A DNA stretch of 64,000 nucleotides from Neurospora crassa OR74A (lineage: Eukaryota > Ascomycota > Sordariomycetes > Sordariales > Sordariaceae), in the NCBI RefSeq assembly GCF_000182925.2, contig NC_026507.1, positions 1,674,001-1,738,000 of the forward strand, given 5' to 3'. Positions 31,501-44,055 of this stretch are shown piece after piece; position 1 is the stretch's first letter; every line of letters begins with the position of its first letter. The notes beneath the pieces are model-generated. The model searched no databases. It worked only from the letters and a program-made list of their open reading frames with translations, and had not been told where the DNA came from. The position numbers were made by a program, and so were the translations under genes.

Positions 31501-34500
31501 GCGGAGGACGTTCGTTCTGGGCGAGCGTAGAGATGTCACGACCTTCTGGTGGAAATGATGAAGTTCTTCGCCAAGTGCGCCTAACCCTATCCGCGGGTAG
31601 GATAGCACCAAGATCGACAGTGGTTGCGCTGGGGAATTAGATGATGGCTGAAGTATTGGACATTACGAACCTTATCAGAGTCAGCAATCAAACATGTGCT
31701 GACTTTGAGCTATTCTTTCAAAATTTGGAAGAAAAATAAAATAAAAAATGAAGCGGACCATTCCGCTCCTTGACGACCTCAACGAGCAGGCGCCTTGTTC
31801 CGGGCTTCTTGAAACTCTCTGGCGGTCAAAAAGTCTAGACCGTGACCCTGGGGAGCAAGGTCGGCGGTGAGCTCGGAACCTGTGTCTTGCAAGGACTTGG
31901 CGATGAGGAAGACTGGTATCTGGCTATCATTCATCTTCAAAAATGCGCTTTGATGAGCATCGATGCCAATCATGGCGGTCCAGATCTTTCAGGTCTTTGA
32001 AGTACCGCGTGGTTCTGACAACAACGGGAAGGCTCAGTAGGTAGATACTAAGCAAGGGGAAACAAGGTCTTGGGTATTTCGTCAATCCCGTCCGGCACTC
32101 GCCTATCCACAATGGATGGATGGCAAAGAGTCTGAGACAATCGTCGGACAATCTGCGCGAACCTGGGGAATGCCAAGGGGCCCGGGCCAGTAGATGCAAC
32201 GGCTTGGCGGGTTGTCTGTAATCGAGCTCGGACTACATCGTGAGATGACAGGGCGTGGTGGTGACGGCAGCCAAGTCCATGGCGGACTGGTTGAGCTTGG
32301 CGTTCAGTGGCCGGTGTCGTTGCGATCTTGATGCTGCAACTTTAAAGGTGAGGTTTGAAGTAGTAACAACGTTACATACCAACAACATTGGAACGAGAAG
32401 AAAGGGAGTAGAGGAAAAAGGGGGTCCGGAATTGAGAGACGTGTGAGGGTTAGGGTCAGTAATGGTTACATATTCTGACGAGGTCAGCCCGGAAGTTGGA
32501 GCAGTCCAAAATTTAGTTTGTTGAACCTAACCTTCAGGAGCGCCGGCAGTAAGTCAGCGGCTTCCGTGATAGAGAAGCCCGGGTCCTGTATAGAGAGACC
32601 TTGATGGGTAAGGACGGAAGATGTCGGCCGTGATTGACGATGTGATGGCTCGGCACGGATGTTGCGGGCTGTCTGTCAGATTTGCCATTCAGCTGAGGCG
32701 TTTCGTCTCCCAGTTCCATCCGATCTTGCTCTAGGGACGGTGGTGCAGCCGTCTGGATGAGGGATTCTCAAATTCGTGCCGTGGTAGTTGAGCAAGTTGC
32801 ATACTTCTTGGCTTGCCACTTTGTCTCTCGCACTACTATCGCATCGCTGGATCGCTGTGCGACTCCAAGTTTTGCGTCAGTCAGTAATCTTGTTGACGCG
32901 CACAGCGTCTCTTGGCAGCGAGGTGTTGCGCGACTCGAAAGCAATAGAGTCGAGGAGAAGGGAGTCAGTGATATTACCTCGAGTCGATGATCGAGCTCTA
33001 TGCGGCGAAATTGCAAACATCAAAGTCCCTACCCCTTTGAGCATTGTCGATATTGATGCCAAGTCGTGCCAGGCAGACCGATAGTCATTACTCGTGTGCG
33101 TAAAAGAAAAGGTTTGGCTGCTAGGTTCTTGGTCGCGCAGATCGCCATGATTGAGTTGTCCGGAGCCGTCGGCGGGTTGAATTGCGCGCGCCCTTGCAGC
33201 GTGGGATTGTTACATGGTAGCTGTTGGGGGCCTGTAAAGGCTTGGGACATTGCGTATTTCCAGGCCTCACCTCGCAGGGCGACCTACTACCAGTAGTTCC
33301 TTGACAAGCCCGGTCCCCTCGTTGAGCTGCCCTGGGCTGGACGATGCCCTGCAGCGAGCTCGCGATGCCCGGTGGGCAATCTCCTGCTATGGTGGTAAGC
33401 CCCCGTCTTGGCGGTTTGATACAAGACTTCCCTTTGGCTCGCTGTTGCCGCCAGTGGGTTGAAGCTGAGCTGTGTGAGACTGTGAGACTGCGTACGTAGA
33501 GTATGTAGTATCATAGCCCGCCGACTGGCTGCTGTGTAGGGTAGGTAGTAGGTCGAGGTATTGATCAGGATGACGGGATCTTGCAAGACCAAAGTCGGGT
33601 GTCAGGGTTAGAGCTGCCCGTCTCACAGGTCGGGTTCCATTATTGAGGTGTTCAGGTTGTGTTGACGATGGATGACCTGGAGCGAGCCGCTCGATTGCGC
33701 CTGGGTGCTGCCAGATTGGGCTACGATGCCAAGCCAGGGATCTGCAGCGAGGATTAACACCGGTGTCGGCTTGGCGACCGCCCAGAGACCGCCAAGCGCG
33801 CAGTGATATAGCTCACAATCGAGGTGAACACGTGCGAACCGGTATTGTTGATGTTCGGAGTAGGTAGGTTGCTGGCTTTATCAACAAGTTCCCAAGAGAC
33901 CAAGACCCCAAGCGACATGGTGGCCCGTGTAGCGATGCTTGGCCCAACTTGTCGCCTCCTTACAACCCCGGATTTACGACAAATTGGAAATGATGACACT
34001 ATCAAAAATAACTTCATGTGAGCGGGCAGCGGATACCTCTAGACTTAGAGTGTGTTGGCAGTGGATAGTGGTGAACTCGTGAGCAGTGCAAGAGTCGCAC
34101 TCGGCAGCAACCCCGCAGCAGATGTGTATCCGGGAGGTAGCAGGGTGCTGCGCTAGAAGACAGCAAAGGTGCCGAAGGGTGCCGGAGGAGTGGAACTCGA
34201 GCTTGGCTAGCTTGCCCTGTTCGTCAACATGGAGCATGTACAACACGCGCCCGCGACACCACACTACCTACATTGCGCCATTAGGCGTCCAATCTGAGCC
34301 AATCTGACCATAGTGCCGGTCCATCGTGTTGCCAAGAAGCAAGCGTCAGGAAGCCGACAAGACACCCACAGTTCGTTGCATCGCCAACTCCATGCCCGTG
34401 GTTGTGCGCCGAGCATTGGTGAATCTAGTGGGGGCCCGCATGTCTCCTCCTCCTCCTCCTCCTCCATCTTCTTCGTCAGCCCATACACGAGTGCATTTAA

Positions 34501-34633
34501 AGATCCCCCTTCCCATGCCTCTCCTCCTTCTCTTCAACTTGATATCCCATCTCACATCAACATCTCAACTCTCTTGACACACCTCGCTACTTCACCACTC
34601 AGTCAACTCAACAACAATCAACAAACCTTCAAA
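28594..34633. other. Gene desert, 6 kb
   Basis: Apart from the tandem duplication at 28648-28807 and a (CA)7 run at 31224-31237, I see only short unsupported frames. The most protein-like is minus 31973-31779 (64 codons, ATG start). The final 100 bases are the CA-rich 5' UTR of the next small gene. Confidence 0.45.
28648..28807 (+). repeat. Two-copy tandem duplication, about 80-base unit
   Basis: The segment 28648-28727 is repeated as 28728-28807 with an 80-base offset. The first 45 or so bases of each copy are identical (TGTTTTGCTTCAGGGCTTGG onward). The second copy is changed near its 3' end, with a two-base length difference. It lies just 3' of the NLR-like gene. Confidence 0.95.
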
Positions 34634-34942
34634 ATGGGCTCCTCCATGTCGAGACATCACCACAAGCGCGGCGAGTTCCTCTTCACCAGACCCAAGTCGC
34701 CCCGCCACCGCTCGCCTACCCCCTACCCCCACGACAGGCGCTCGCTCAACGACGACAACGGTAGCATTCACATCCTGACAAAGGTGTCGTCCATGGCAAA
34801 GCCTACCCAGACATCCATCAAGATCGTCGAAAGACCCCAGGCTCGTCAACACATCAGCTTCCAAGACAAACCATCAGCAGTCATCAGCTTCGAGGTTCAT
34901 AACCCCCGAAGACTGAACCGCTTCGAACGCCTGACTACTTGA
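34634..34942 (+). CDS. Small basic protein with predicted N-myristoylation, 102 aa
   Basis: The ATG at 34634 has good context (CAAAATGGG) after a CA-rich leader typical of fungal 5' UTRs; TTTAAAG at about 34497-34503 could serve as a TATA-like element. The start MGSSMS fits the N-myristoylation pattern (Gly2, Ser6), suggesting membrane attachment. The rest is basic and Ser/Pro-rich (HHHKRGEFLFTRPKSPRHRS, PTPYPHDRRS), with a hydrophobic C-terminal patch SAVISFEVHNPRR. Third positions are C-rich as in real genes of this window. There is no known domain and no intron. It could be an orphan or lineage-restricted gene. Confidence 0.6.
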   Translation: MGSSMSRHHHKRGEFLFTRPKSPRHRSPTPYPHDRRSLNDDNGSIHILTKVSSMAKPTQTSIKIVERPQARQHISFQDKPSAVISFEVHNPRRLNRFERLTT

Positions 34943-36384
34943 ACAACGCCCATCAGAAATGGACTAGCAAAACCGGATTCTGTTCAGCAGACACAACAAC
35001 GCACCAGCCAAGACCGAGCTGCACTTGCTCGGCACTGGAAAACGCATGGAACCTGCTTGATTTTGGGTCTGCATTAGGGCTCGGAAATGGTGTACACACA
35101 CGACTCTATGGGTTAGGGTTTCGGCTTGCACCTGATTGCGCTCATTGCGTTGGCGTTGCATCGTTTGCCTCTTGTCGGTCTCATCTTCCATTCATTCAGC
35201 ACATGGTGCCAAGAACTCTGCGCTCGGCAGTCAACAAGACCTCTCGGTCTTGCGCCACCATCACCACAATTCTGCTCGACAACACTCGGACTACCCAGAG
35301 TTCACCGACTGCAAAAATGCCCAAAGACAACATCACCATCCGATATTGACCAGTCGGTTCATCAAGCCGCGTGTGATGCCCCTGTCCCCGTGTGGCAGTG
35401 GCGTTTGCGGTGATGGGCTTGGCACAGATGTCCCGTCTTCTTGGCTGCATCGCATCTACACTACGGCATTCAGATCACTGGACGATCACTTCTTCCAGAA
35501 GGGGGGCTTGGGGCCAAGAGATGTGAAGTGAAGAGAGGACACAACATAGAGGAGAATCACCCGCTGGTTTGCATCGCAGTAAAAGGAGTTCTATCAGGCG
35601 ATACATGCTTCGTGGCTTTTTTTGCTTTCCATCACATTGGATTCCTTTATCGGCGTCATCTTGCTTTGGTCTGTCATACCTCGGTTGTATATCACAACAG
35701 GAGGTTGCCTCTCGTCGGGGATATGATGCGACATTTTAGCGATCACGACATGATTGGGATGTCAGACTGGCATGCAGTCATGGCCAACCCAGCCACGGGC
35801 TAGCTCTGGAGGAGGAAGAGAAAGGAGAAGACCGAAAGAACATGACAGTCAGTCATACTGCTGTCGGAGGTTGATGCATATATCGCTCATGTCACTTTTT
35901 TTTTCTTCCAGTTGTACGACTGAAGGAGGGATTTGCTTCGGGATTATGTACATGTGGTGTACCCGGTACACAACAGGATTATTATGCAGAGAAGGAGAAC
36001 AAGTTGGCAGCGTTGTATTGCATGGGGGTTATCTATACCAGTCGGCATACAGACACGGCGTTATTCCGGAGGCCTGGAAACTTGCAAGGGGTAAAATTGA
36101 TTATAGACCTGCTCAAAAAATATTCTACTATGACATCCTGAACCACATATGATCGATATTGCTGCAAATTTTCCTCTTGATAAATCTCAATCACTTTCAA
36201 CGGACCGATTTGATCGGTAACTCCGGTTTTTGCGCATGTTGTGTTGGCAACAGTTGTGAGAAACTCGCATAAATGAACGAAGCTGGAATATCTCGAGAGA
36301 ATCGTTCTGTCACCTTGTCATAGATCATACTTATTCAGGCATGTCCGGTCTTTACCATGTCCCTCTACGTCCCGCCTTTTTGTG

Positions 36385-36422
36385 TTTTTTTTTTTTTTTT
36401 TTTTTTTTTTTGGGGGGGGGGG
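36385..36422 (+). repeat. Adjacent T27 and G11 homopolymers
   Basis: 27 T (36385-36411) followed immediately by 11 G (36412-36422). Confidence 0.95.
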
Positions 36423-36979
36423 ACTCTGCTGTCAAGTCTCCCAAGTCACATCTCTAGTTGTTGACCTTAAACTCACCTTTAGGTCACAGCCGGATTAGTT
36501 ATACCTCTACACGTAAGTGAAATGGTGCACTCGTGGTTACTGAGCAGTGGGGTCGTCGTTGAATGTCTCGTCGTCAGTTCTGTCCTTGAAAGATACCTAG
36601 CAATCCTTCCCCAGATGACTGCATTCCAGATCCACGAGCATTGTCTGAACTTTTTGGGAGGGGAGAGGTTATGATTCGACGATGCGGATCTCTGGAGAGT
36701 GCTTGTCCTTTCATCTTGAATGATCGGTGTAGGAGTTACCATCCATAAGGTACCTTCAATTTGATGGTAACATGGCTGCTGGCTGCGACTTCCATTCCCA
36801 GAGTTCTTGGTTTCAATTCTTTTGCTTCCTTGGAAGGAGTAATTCTCTCACGGGTCAAGTAACTTCCATCTTTTGGTTCTCTTGGGTTGTTATCTGTACC
36901 TTCTTTATCCCAACTGCCCTTGGATAAGAAAAACAATGCATATAACACGGAATTAAGCAAAATGGGAGGTGAGCGATAG

Positions 36980-37018
36980 CTTTTTTTTTTCTTTTTTTTT
37001 TCTTGTTTTTTTTTTTCT
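36980..37018 (+). repeat. Interrupted poly-T tract
   Basis: About 40 bases of T broken by single C and one G. Confidence 0.9.
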
Positions 37019-37353
37019 CATCAAAAATTGAATGTCCTGCCAGTTCAAAATACGTAACAGTCGCAATTTGGTTCTCTGAATTTCTGTGGTCATTGGTCCC
37101 AATGGACAGTGCTAGGTATACTTCAGACTGAACGCTGCCTAGAAAGAGGGACCGTCTCGTAGGCGGGTATTTCCCTCCGTTTGCTTTCAGAAACAGAACC
37201 ACCCTTCATCCCAATTACTCGAGGAAAGGACAAGACATCTCGCCAGTCAAGTGAGGTGGTAAGAGCTCTTCACCAGAGACGAGATGACAGTTAAATCAAA
37301 ATTGCGAGTTTTGGGCGCTCAATATTCTGCTCCGTGTCCCCGCTTCCCAGAGA

Positions 37354-37360
37354 TATAAAG
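37354..37360 (+). promoter_or_regulatory. Possible TATA box
   Basis: TATAAAG lies 141 bases before the ATG of the 299-aa gene and is followed by a CT-rich stretch containing likely start sites. Confidence 0.4.
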
Positions 37361-37500
37361 TCCTTCCTATTATTTCACTTTGCGCGATACTCTCGCTCTT
37401 CTCTCAACTCGTCAACCAGAGCCACGTTCTTCGAGTGGCAGCAGGCCAGTAAAGTCTCCGCACTGAGATCGCAGTCATTATACATCATCTCAACAAGAAA

Positions 37501-38458
37501 ATGTCATCTAACGAGACCGCGATCGCGAAGTTGCTCGAGCCTATTCCCTCGATCGAGTCACTCATCGTTGAGGGCTTCAATGAAGGCTTGGGAAACGCTA
37601 ATAACACCACTCTCCTTCCTCTGGACCCAGGCATGCTGGAGGCTATATGCCGGCTGAATCTTCCCGCTGTTCCGCTTGAGCGACTCTACGTCGCCGAAGC
37701 GTTTCTCGAGAGGCCTTTTGGCTTCGAGCAGATCGTCACTTTTTCCTGCAGTGCCGATCTCGATCCATATCCGTTTCAGATAAAGATCACCCAGTGCGAC
37801 AGCCATTTCGATGCTATGAGCAGGATGAAGCAAGCCGTCTTTTCCCTGGATTACGATCATGGTGCATTGGGTTTCGAAGCCGCGAAGGACCTGGGAAATT
37901 ACGCCGTAAAATCCAAGAACGGGTGTGCTATTGTCTGGACACGTTGGACGACCGTCGTCCAAGTGCATTTCTTTCCTGGTAAGGGGCCCGAATATCTTCG
38001 TTCCTGCAGCATGGCCATACTCTAACCGAGCTTTAGATCTTCCTAACGATTTCAGCGGGCTGTCTGTAAACATTCAAGCCCTGGCTATTGCACTTGACCT
38101 TGCTATGAAATCCCATCGGGGAACTATTGACGAAGTCCCTCGAGCCGGTCTGGACGAGGACTTTACACTACCGGATACCTTCAGCCTCAAGCTCCACGAA
38201 ACCGCGACCATCCAAGTCAAATTCAGCAATGGTATTCATCGTGTCAGGGAATATCGAGTCATCCAGGATCGGAAGAATTTCGTGGTTGAGGACGACACTA
38301 CCACGGAATACGGTTGCAGCGAAATGGCCGGGGGGCGCTTTCACTCTAAGCTGAAGGTAACCTTCTGCAGAAATAACGTCTCCGTGGCAATCCGTTTCCT
38401 GACGGCTCACAAGTCCTCCCTGTGGCCACGCGTTAAACTTATGGAGCTGGAACATTGA
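37501..38458 (+). CDS. Hypothetical protein, 299 aa, two exons
   Basis: Exons are 37501-37978 and 38037-38458; the 58-base intron has GTAAGG, a TCTAACC branch site and TTTAG, and the frame joins exactly. The ATG lies in an AAAATGTC context. The protein is acidic to neutral and looks globular, with no signal peptide or membrane segment (for example LYVAEAFLERPFGFEQIVTF, GCAIVWTRWTTVVQVHFFP, FSLKLHETATIQVKFSNGI). I do not recognise the family. Codon use is mixed. No neighbour suggests its role. Confidence 0.8.
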
Positions 38459-40160
38459 GTAGATCGAGGTCTTAACGGGAGCATATATGGGTTAGATGAA
38501 ATAGGGAAGACGCAACGAGCTTAGTCACTTTTTAGACACGATCTGGACGTTCAATGCTCTGCTCGAAGCAGCCCACGAGACCCACAAGTCATCAGCCCCA
38601 ACCATGTGAGCTTGCTAGTAGGGAATTATTACTTATCAGCACAGGGGGATCGTCTACAGCACTGGAGGCAAGGTTGAACATAACTGGGAGTAGGTCGAGG
38701 TTCTCCGCAAGGATGGAAAGGGGATTATTTGGCATATGTCTGTTACATCGAGCGCGTCTCTCAAGACCATGGTAGTCACATTTGGTCAGCACATCCTGAT
38801 GGAGGAGGCCTAGATCGATAGGCATGAAGAACAAATTCGTGGAGTAGAGAGCGATGGCGGGAACTTGATGGGAACAATTCCAAGGGCATATTGAAGTTTG
38901 CTAGTAAACGTCCTTTCTCTAGCTTAAACGGTACTTTCAATAGTTACCTTCAGTTGATCTTTGATCATCACTGCACATGTTGACTGTCTCTGGAGAACTC
39001 TCACGTGTGCTAATACAACAATAGACAAAGCATTGCGGAGTACAGCCCTCGCCAGTCATTTTCTGGCCGCTCTCCTAGCACCTCCTCTAGCCTTCCACAA
39101 CTCTTTGTAGGGGGAAGCTACTTGCAACCGCTCTCCGGCAATGATAGTTTTGACTTCATTGTTCAGAGTCCGGATGTCTCTGCCCGCTGATGTTGTGGGT
39201 TTGGAGGGACAGCATCCTACCAGCGACGCAATGGTTGCGTGGGAAGCCACTTCTATCGAATGCGAAATGGTATTTCATGGTTGAGCCTCAAGTGTAGCGT
39301 TTTGGGAACGCAATTTTTTTGATTCAAAAGCTACGGGTTTCTTCTCCCCTCCATTTTTCATAAGTAACTATCTCTTTCATACTTCCAAATGTGACTACGG
39401 GCACATGTTCGCGGCCACCATATCTCGACTTTCAGGAACATCACGCGAAGGAGCAGTAAAAAAACTCTAACTGGATGTGCTCAGGCTTTTGGGTCTCACA
39501 TTGCAATGTTATTCATTGTTCAACTAATGTGGGCTGGGGCTAGGGCCGAAAGAGGATATCCAGCTGCCCAAGCTAGTTTCTTCCAAGTGTCTTGCTGAAA
39601 TTCCATCCTGACTGACGGTCGTCATGATGAGTACAGGTAACTTCTTCCTTCCGTCTAATATCCACAAAGCAAACACTGGCAAAAAACTTAACTAAGACAA
39701 AAGAATCCAAAACATCAAACGAAACACAAGCACTCGCGATCTCAGGCAGCAGCAAGACCAGTCACGCGCAGTTTGGGGACAATATCAGGATCTTTCAGCA
39801 ACATATCAATAATAACAATACCTCATTCTTAGCCGCTTGGTCTTGCATATACCTGTTGTACCTACCTGCCGTTCCACTCTTTCTGCCCTCCGCTCCTTCC
39901 TTAACTCAAACTCTTATCGGCAGCACCGATTTAACATCCACTTCTCGCCCAATCTACTTGCAGTCACGTATGACCTACGAGTGCTGTGAAGGAAAGTACT
40001 CATCACCTCACTAACCGCTAGCGCCTTCTTCGAGGCGCTTCTCCATCAGCAGCCCAGGACGGGAATCACTCGATAATCAAACGCAACTCTTTCGCCACAT
40101 CTTCCTCCAGCCCTCAAATACCACCATCGATAACACACCAGCAACGAACAGCAAACGATA
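38459..40160. other. Gene-free spacer
   Basis: No supported gene. It contains the 3' flank of the 299-aa gene and, in the last few hundred bases, a C/T- and CA-rich leader of the next gene. Confidence 0.5.
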
Positions 40161-41435
40161 ATGGGTCGCACGGGCTACGAAACGACCAATTTCCGTAACT
40201 CCGGCTCCGATCCCAACAACCCGCCGCTCCGCAAAGCCGGTGTGGGTTTGATCACCCCTCCTCCCTCTTCCTCGTCGCAAGATCCAAAAGGAGGAGGGAA
40301 GGAGCGCGCCAATACGCCTTCCGGTTCTGCCGTCGGAGCTCACCAGACTCCTCCAGCGCACCTTCCTTCCGTGAGAAGGTGTGCTGACTTCCGAGAAGCT
40401 GTGATTGAGCCTTTCCCAGTTCTGCCTCAGAGCCAGAGGCAGTCTCGTGGGTTTGGTTTTCAAGTCGGACCTCGAGGCTATGGCGTAGGAGGTGGTAATC
40501 GCCCTAGAGCATTGAAAATCCAGACAGCAGGTGGCAAGAACAACTCAATCGATGTTGAGATGAGCGGTACTCCATTGTCGGCTGGGCCCTCAAGCACTGG
40601 AGCTGTCATCGGCATTGGCGATGACGCGCATCTGATAACACCTCGCGCCTCTCAGTTTGAGCTACCCGGTAACTATTCCAGGGGCGCTTCTCGATTCTCT
40701 CAACAGCCCCGGCACTTCGATTCCTCTCCATCTCGTCATCAGGCATACGGCCAGTACCCGGATGGTCTCCCTCCTCCTCCACCACCCAATATCCTCCGTT
40801 CACAAGCATCTCAGTTTGGTCTCACAATCAACAAAAGCAGCAGTGGCGGCAACGGCAACTCTCACACCCAGTCCCAAGGCTTACGCTCACAGCCCTTCAA
40901 CTCCAACACCCCTCCTTCGGACTCGTCCAAGCGCAACGCATTTGCTTCGGATACCGCTGAGCCACCTCGGTTCGCTCGCAGCGGCAACATGACCGCCCGC
41001 CAGTATCAAGAGCCTATCGGAAACGCGAAGATCTTTGATACTGTTACCGGTACCTACGACCTTGGAACAAACGACGCAAGGGATTTGTACATGCGAAGGG
41101 TAACCCCACACCCTGACCCGTGGCCGTTGGATTTGGATTTTTTTTTGAAAAAACGGAGTTATCCCCAGGAGTTAATGACCGCTGCCGGAAGCACACCTAG
41201 AGCCGCCCCTACTCCCGGAACCACCGCAACAACCATCGGGTCTACAGTCAGACCGCCGCCCGAGTTCAACATCGGACCCGGATCTGAATTCGCATCTGGA
41301 CCCAGACTCGAGGACCGTAGCTTTCCTTTCTTTCCGCAACCAGCGACCCAGGCCGAGAAAGATCGGCGGAGGAAGGCGACGCTGGATGCTGGGTATGCGC
41401 AGTTGTTGGCCAAGAGGCAAAAGCGACACCACTAA
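40161..41435 (+). CDS. Large disordered hypothetical protein, 424 aa, probably nuclear
   Basis: Single exon with the ATG at 40161. Composition is dominated by Ser, Pro, Gly, Gln and Asn (LPPPPPPN, SSSGGNGNSHTQSQG), so most of it is likely disordered. Two short stretches look conserved. One is near residues 290-330: GNAKIFDTVTGTYDLGTNDA, then DPWPLDLDFFLKKRSYPQEL. The other is the C-terminal helix AEKDRRRKATLDAGYAQLLA, ending in a basic KRQKRHH cluster that could be a nuclear signal. No named domain is recognised. An ATCTGATAA at 40630 inside the coding region is probably coincidental. Confidence 0.8.
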   Translation: MGRTGYETTNFRNSGSDPNNPPLRKAGVGLITPPPSSSSQDPKGGGKERANTPSGSAVGAHQTPPAHLPSVRRCADFREAVIEPFPVLPQSQRQSRGFGFQVGPRGYGVGGGNRPRALKIQTAGGKNNSIDVEMSGTPLSAGPSSTGAVIGIGDDAHLITPRASQFELPGNYSRGASRFSQQPRHFDSSPSRHQAYGQYPDGLPPPPPPNILRSQASQFGLTINKSSSGGNGNSHTQSQGLRSQPFNSNTPPSDSSKRNAFASDTAEPPRFARSGNMTARQYQEPIGNAKIFDTVTGTYDLGTNDARDLYMRRVTPHPDPWPLDLDFFLKKRSYPQELMTAAGSTPRAAPTPGTTATTIGSTVRPPPEFNIGPGSEFASGPRLEDRSFPFFPQPATQAEKDRRRKATLDAGYAQLLAKRQKRHH

Positions 41436-42683
41436 CTAGCAGGGAGGGAGAGTGAGTAGAAAGTCGTAAGTCGTCCTTCAGCTTCTCCAGTTTATCTTGG
41501 TGAATGTTGCTATCACTAACTCCTTAGTCTTCTCAGTCATTGTTTCTAACCCGCCAATCATAGTTGATTTGTGGTATACTTGCTTTCAAGTTCGTTCAAG
41601 CGATTAGATCAAACATCTAATAGCGTTGCTTAACAGTTTCCCCCCTTTTCCCTTTTTCCTACTCTTATTTCCCCCTCTTTTCTTTCTTACCTGCTAAAGC
41701 ATGGCATGGCTAGCAAGCTCTAGACATGGCCTTCATACTTTCACAACCCTACGCCAGAAGTTCGCATCAGTCCAAAAATTCATCTTTCTTCCCTTGCAAG
41801 GCATCTAATCTTAGAGAAATGCACGTTGTCTGTGCATTAACGCATCATCGACCATCAGATATCTCTTTTTCTTTTCTGTTTTGGCGTTCGTAGTTCTCTA
41901 TAAAGTCTATGTTGAAGCAGGTGATGCCTCCGTCAGGCCAAGCGAGTGTCTTGGCCGTTTACCAGAAGGCATCTAAGTCATCACCGCTTAACTTGTCAAG
42001 GACGAGTGTCTCGACGGCACACTGTAGCGTAGCCTGGAAACGTAGGAGTGACATATCTTCATCTAATACTGTCCAAGTGACGCATTCCCAGCTGTGATTT
42101 GTGTGTTTCACTATTACTTACTTTCTTTCCGACCAAATCAATCACAAAACGTTCACGTTACATCTCATGAGATCTCAGGCCAACACAAAACAACCAAAAC
42201 TCGCATTGAGATACAATATTTGATCGCTTTTGCATAAATTTTGTTGGGTCGTAACATGTAGAATGGCGGTTCGTGTTAATCACCACGTTCACGACACCAG
42301 GAGGACGAAACTCGTCAGAAAAATGTGATTTCATTGTTTCCCAGTAGATGGTTTCAAGATGCCGGATCCGACCTCTCATCCGGTCTCCAAACCTACTAAA
42401 TATTGATCACGCTCTTATATTATTACAAAGCAGTATGTCATCCCATCGTCCCAGTCATAACTCCCTGTTCCCCACTGATGAATGTGATTATCCTTGGCCG
42501 TGAAAAACGGTTTCTCTATTCCGTCGCAGATTTTCCTTTACCAGACATAGGTGCATAAAAACACCCACACGACTCCAACACAGAGTAGCGATGTTTGTGC
42601 TCTGCTCCGTGACTTTGGCCACGTTACTTATCAATTCTCTGCAATAGCCTCCCCCTCAAAACAGCTCAAAAGACTACTTGACC
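41436..42683. other. Convergent intergenic region
   Basis: Lies between the 424-aa gene (plus) and the 436-aa gene (minus). It is expected to hold two 3' UTRs; pyrimidine-rich stretches occur at about 41640-41690. I see no gene in it. Confidence 0.5.
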
Positions 42684-44055
42684 TTACACGTTGCCACCAT
42701 TCCAGTCTACAAACGTGTCGTGTTCATTGTTGATCATTGGATCAAGCTCGGCGTCAAGCTCCTTGGTCTTCTCTGCCAGTGTCTGATAGAAAATTGGCGC
42801 GTTCTCGTCCTGTTGTGCAAATGATGCATAGAACGAGCGTGACTCGTCAAGATCGAGAGGCGGTTGTGACAGGCTGTCATACATGTCGTCGAAATGCTCA
42901 AAAGAACCATCGAAATAGTTGGGATAGAACTGGGGCTCGCTGGCGAGCTGATTCACGCTATCCGACGAGGCTTTAGGGAGAGCGGCTGAATGGCCTGACT
43001 GCGTTGTCGACGTTACGGACATGGCTGATGGTGGAGTAAGCGGTGTATCGGATCTGGTTGAGGTAATTGATGACTGCCGGTAGCGAGGCTGTGCTGTCTT
43101 TGAATTGTCAAAATTGTCATGGTCGAAGGTCGGGGTGAGAAGTCCCGGTAGGGAAGGTGATCCTTCGCCAACGCTTGGCGTAAGAGCCGGAGGTGTCGAG
43201 AACTCGGACGTTGACGAGTTTCTTGTGTGAGTACCGGCAGAACGATGGGAAACGGATAGACTCGGTGAATTGGTTGATATGGGCGGGATAACGGGGAGCG
43301 ACTGTGTCTTTTGTCCAAAGCCGTGGGGTATGCCAGAACTTGTTGGGTTGGCTGAGTTTGCTGATACCAAGGAGAGATTCGGAGTTGACTGTGTCCTCTC
43401 GTGGAACTGTGGCATGCCATGGTTTGGCGGGAGACCGTAAGAGGGAACTGAGTTCACGGACATCATCGACATTGCTCGCTGCTGAGGCATTGGCATGTAC
43501 TGTGGGGCAAGAGGCATCGCTGGCGGTCGGAGCAGAGCTGGGAAGGCCTCTGCAAACTGGGCGTCGACCCTCTGGTAGTGCTGCTCCAAGGCGAAATTCT
43601 GAAAGTTGCCGGTGGTGTACGGTAGCCGGGCTGTCCTGGGTTCTTCTTCCTCTTCGTACATGGCATCGTTCAGGACAGCCTCAGTGGTGATCTTGAAGCC
43701 CTTACCGGTACGCTTCTTGTGGATTTCAGATGCCAACCTGGCCGACTGGAGACGGGCCTCGAGACTGCGGTCCGAGCGACGAGATGCCGCTACGTAGGCC
43801 CGTTCCTGGTTGGCTTCGTGGGTTCGAGCATCTTGAGGCTTTTGTGGAGTTAGTCTTTCTGGTCTTGTGATCATGTGGACTGATGGGTGGTCGGGGTACC
43901 TTTGGCTTTGGCTTCTCTGTTCGGCCTGCCACAACCTTTGATCTGACTTGCTCTGTGATGTTCATCTTGAAGCTGTCCTGTGTCGTCGGGTTTGGTCGGC
44001 TGGCTTGGGTCATGCTCGCTCCCCTCTCCTTGACTCTCGGATCTCTTGGTGCCAT
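42684..44055 (-). CDS. Conserved fungal protein with an EIHKKRTG-type motif, 436 aa
   Basis: Exons are 44055-43900 and 43838-42684 on the minus strand; the 61-base intron has GTACCC, a GACTAAC branch site and CAAAAG, and joins KPKPK to PQDART. The N-terminal 120 residues carry a motif common in Sordariomycete proteins: RSDRSLEARLQSARLASEIH, then KKRTGKGFKITTEAVLNDAM and YEEEEE. This reads as a basic helical segment with an acidic end. The remaining 300 residues are Ser/Pro/Thr-rich and likely disordered (PPALTPSVGEGSPSLPGLLT). The composition suggests a nuclear regulatory protein, but no DNA-binding domain is visible. Its C-terminus is EHDTFVDWNGGNV. The function is unknown. Confidence 0.85.

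Larger units (their letters stand above)
34943..37500. other. Gene-poor region
   Basis: 2.5 kb without a supported gene; it contains the homopolymer features at 36385-36422 and 36980-37018. Its end is the promoter of the next gene. Confidence 0.45.

Noticed and set aside
31779-31973. 64-codon minus-strand frame with ATG start
   Set aside because: Reads somewhat like protein but is too short, with no homologue recognised and no promoter or splice evidence.
37558-38073. 171-codon minus-strand frame
   Set aside because: Antisense to the well-supported two-exon gene at 37501-38458.
40630-40638. ATCTGATAA inside the 424-aa coding region
   Set aside because: Single copy within an exon; expected by chance at this window size.
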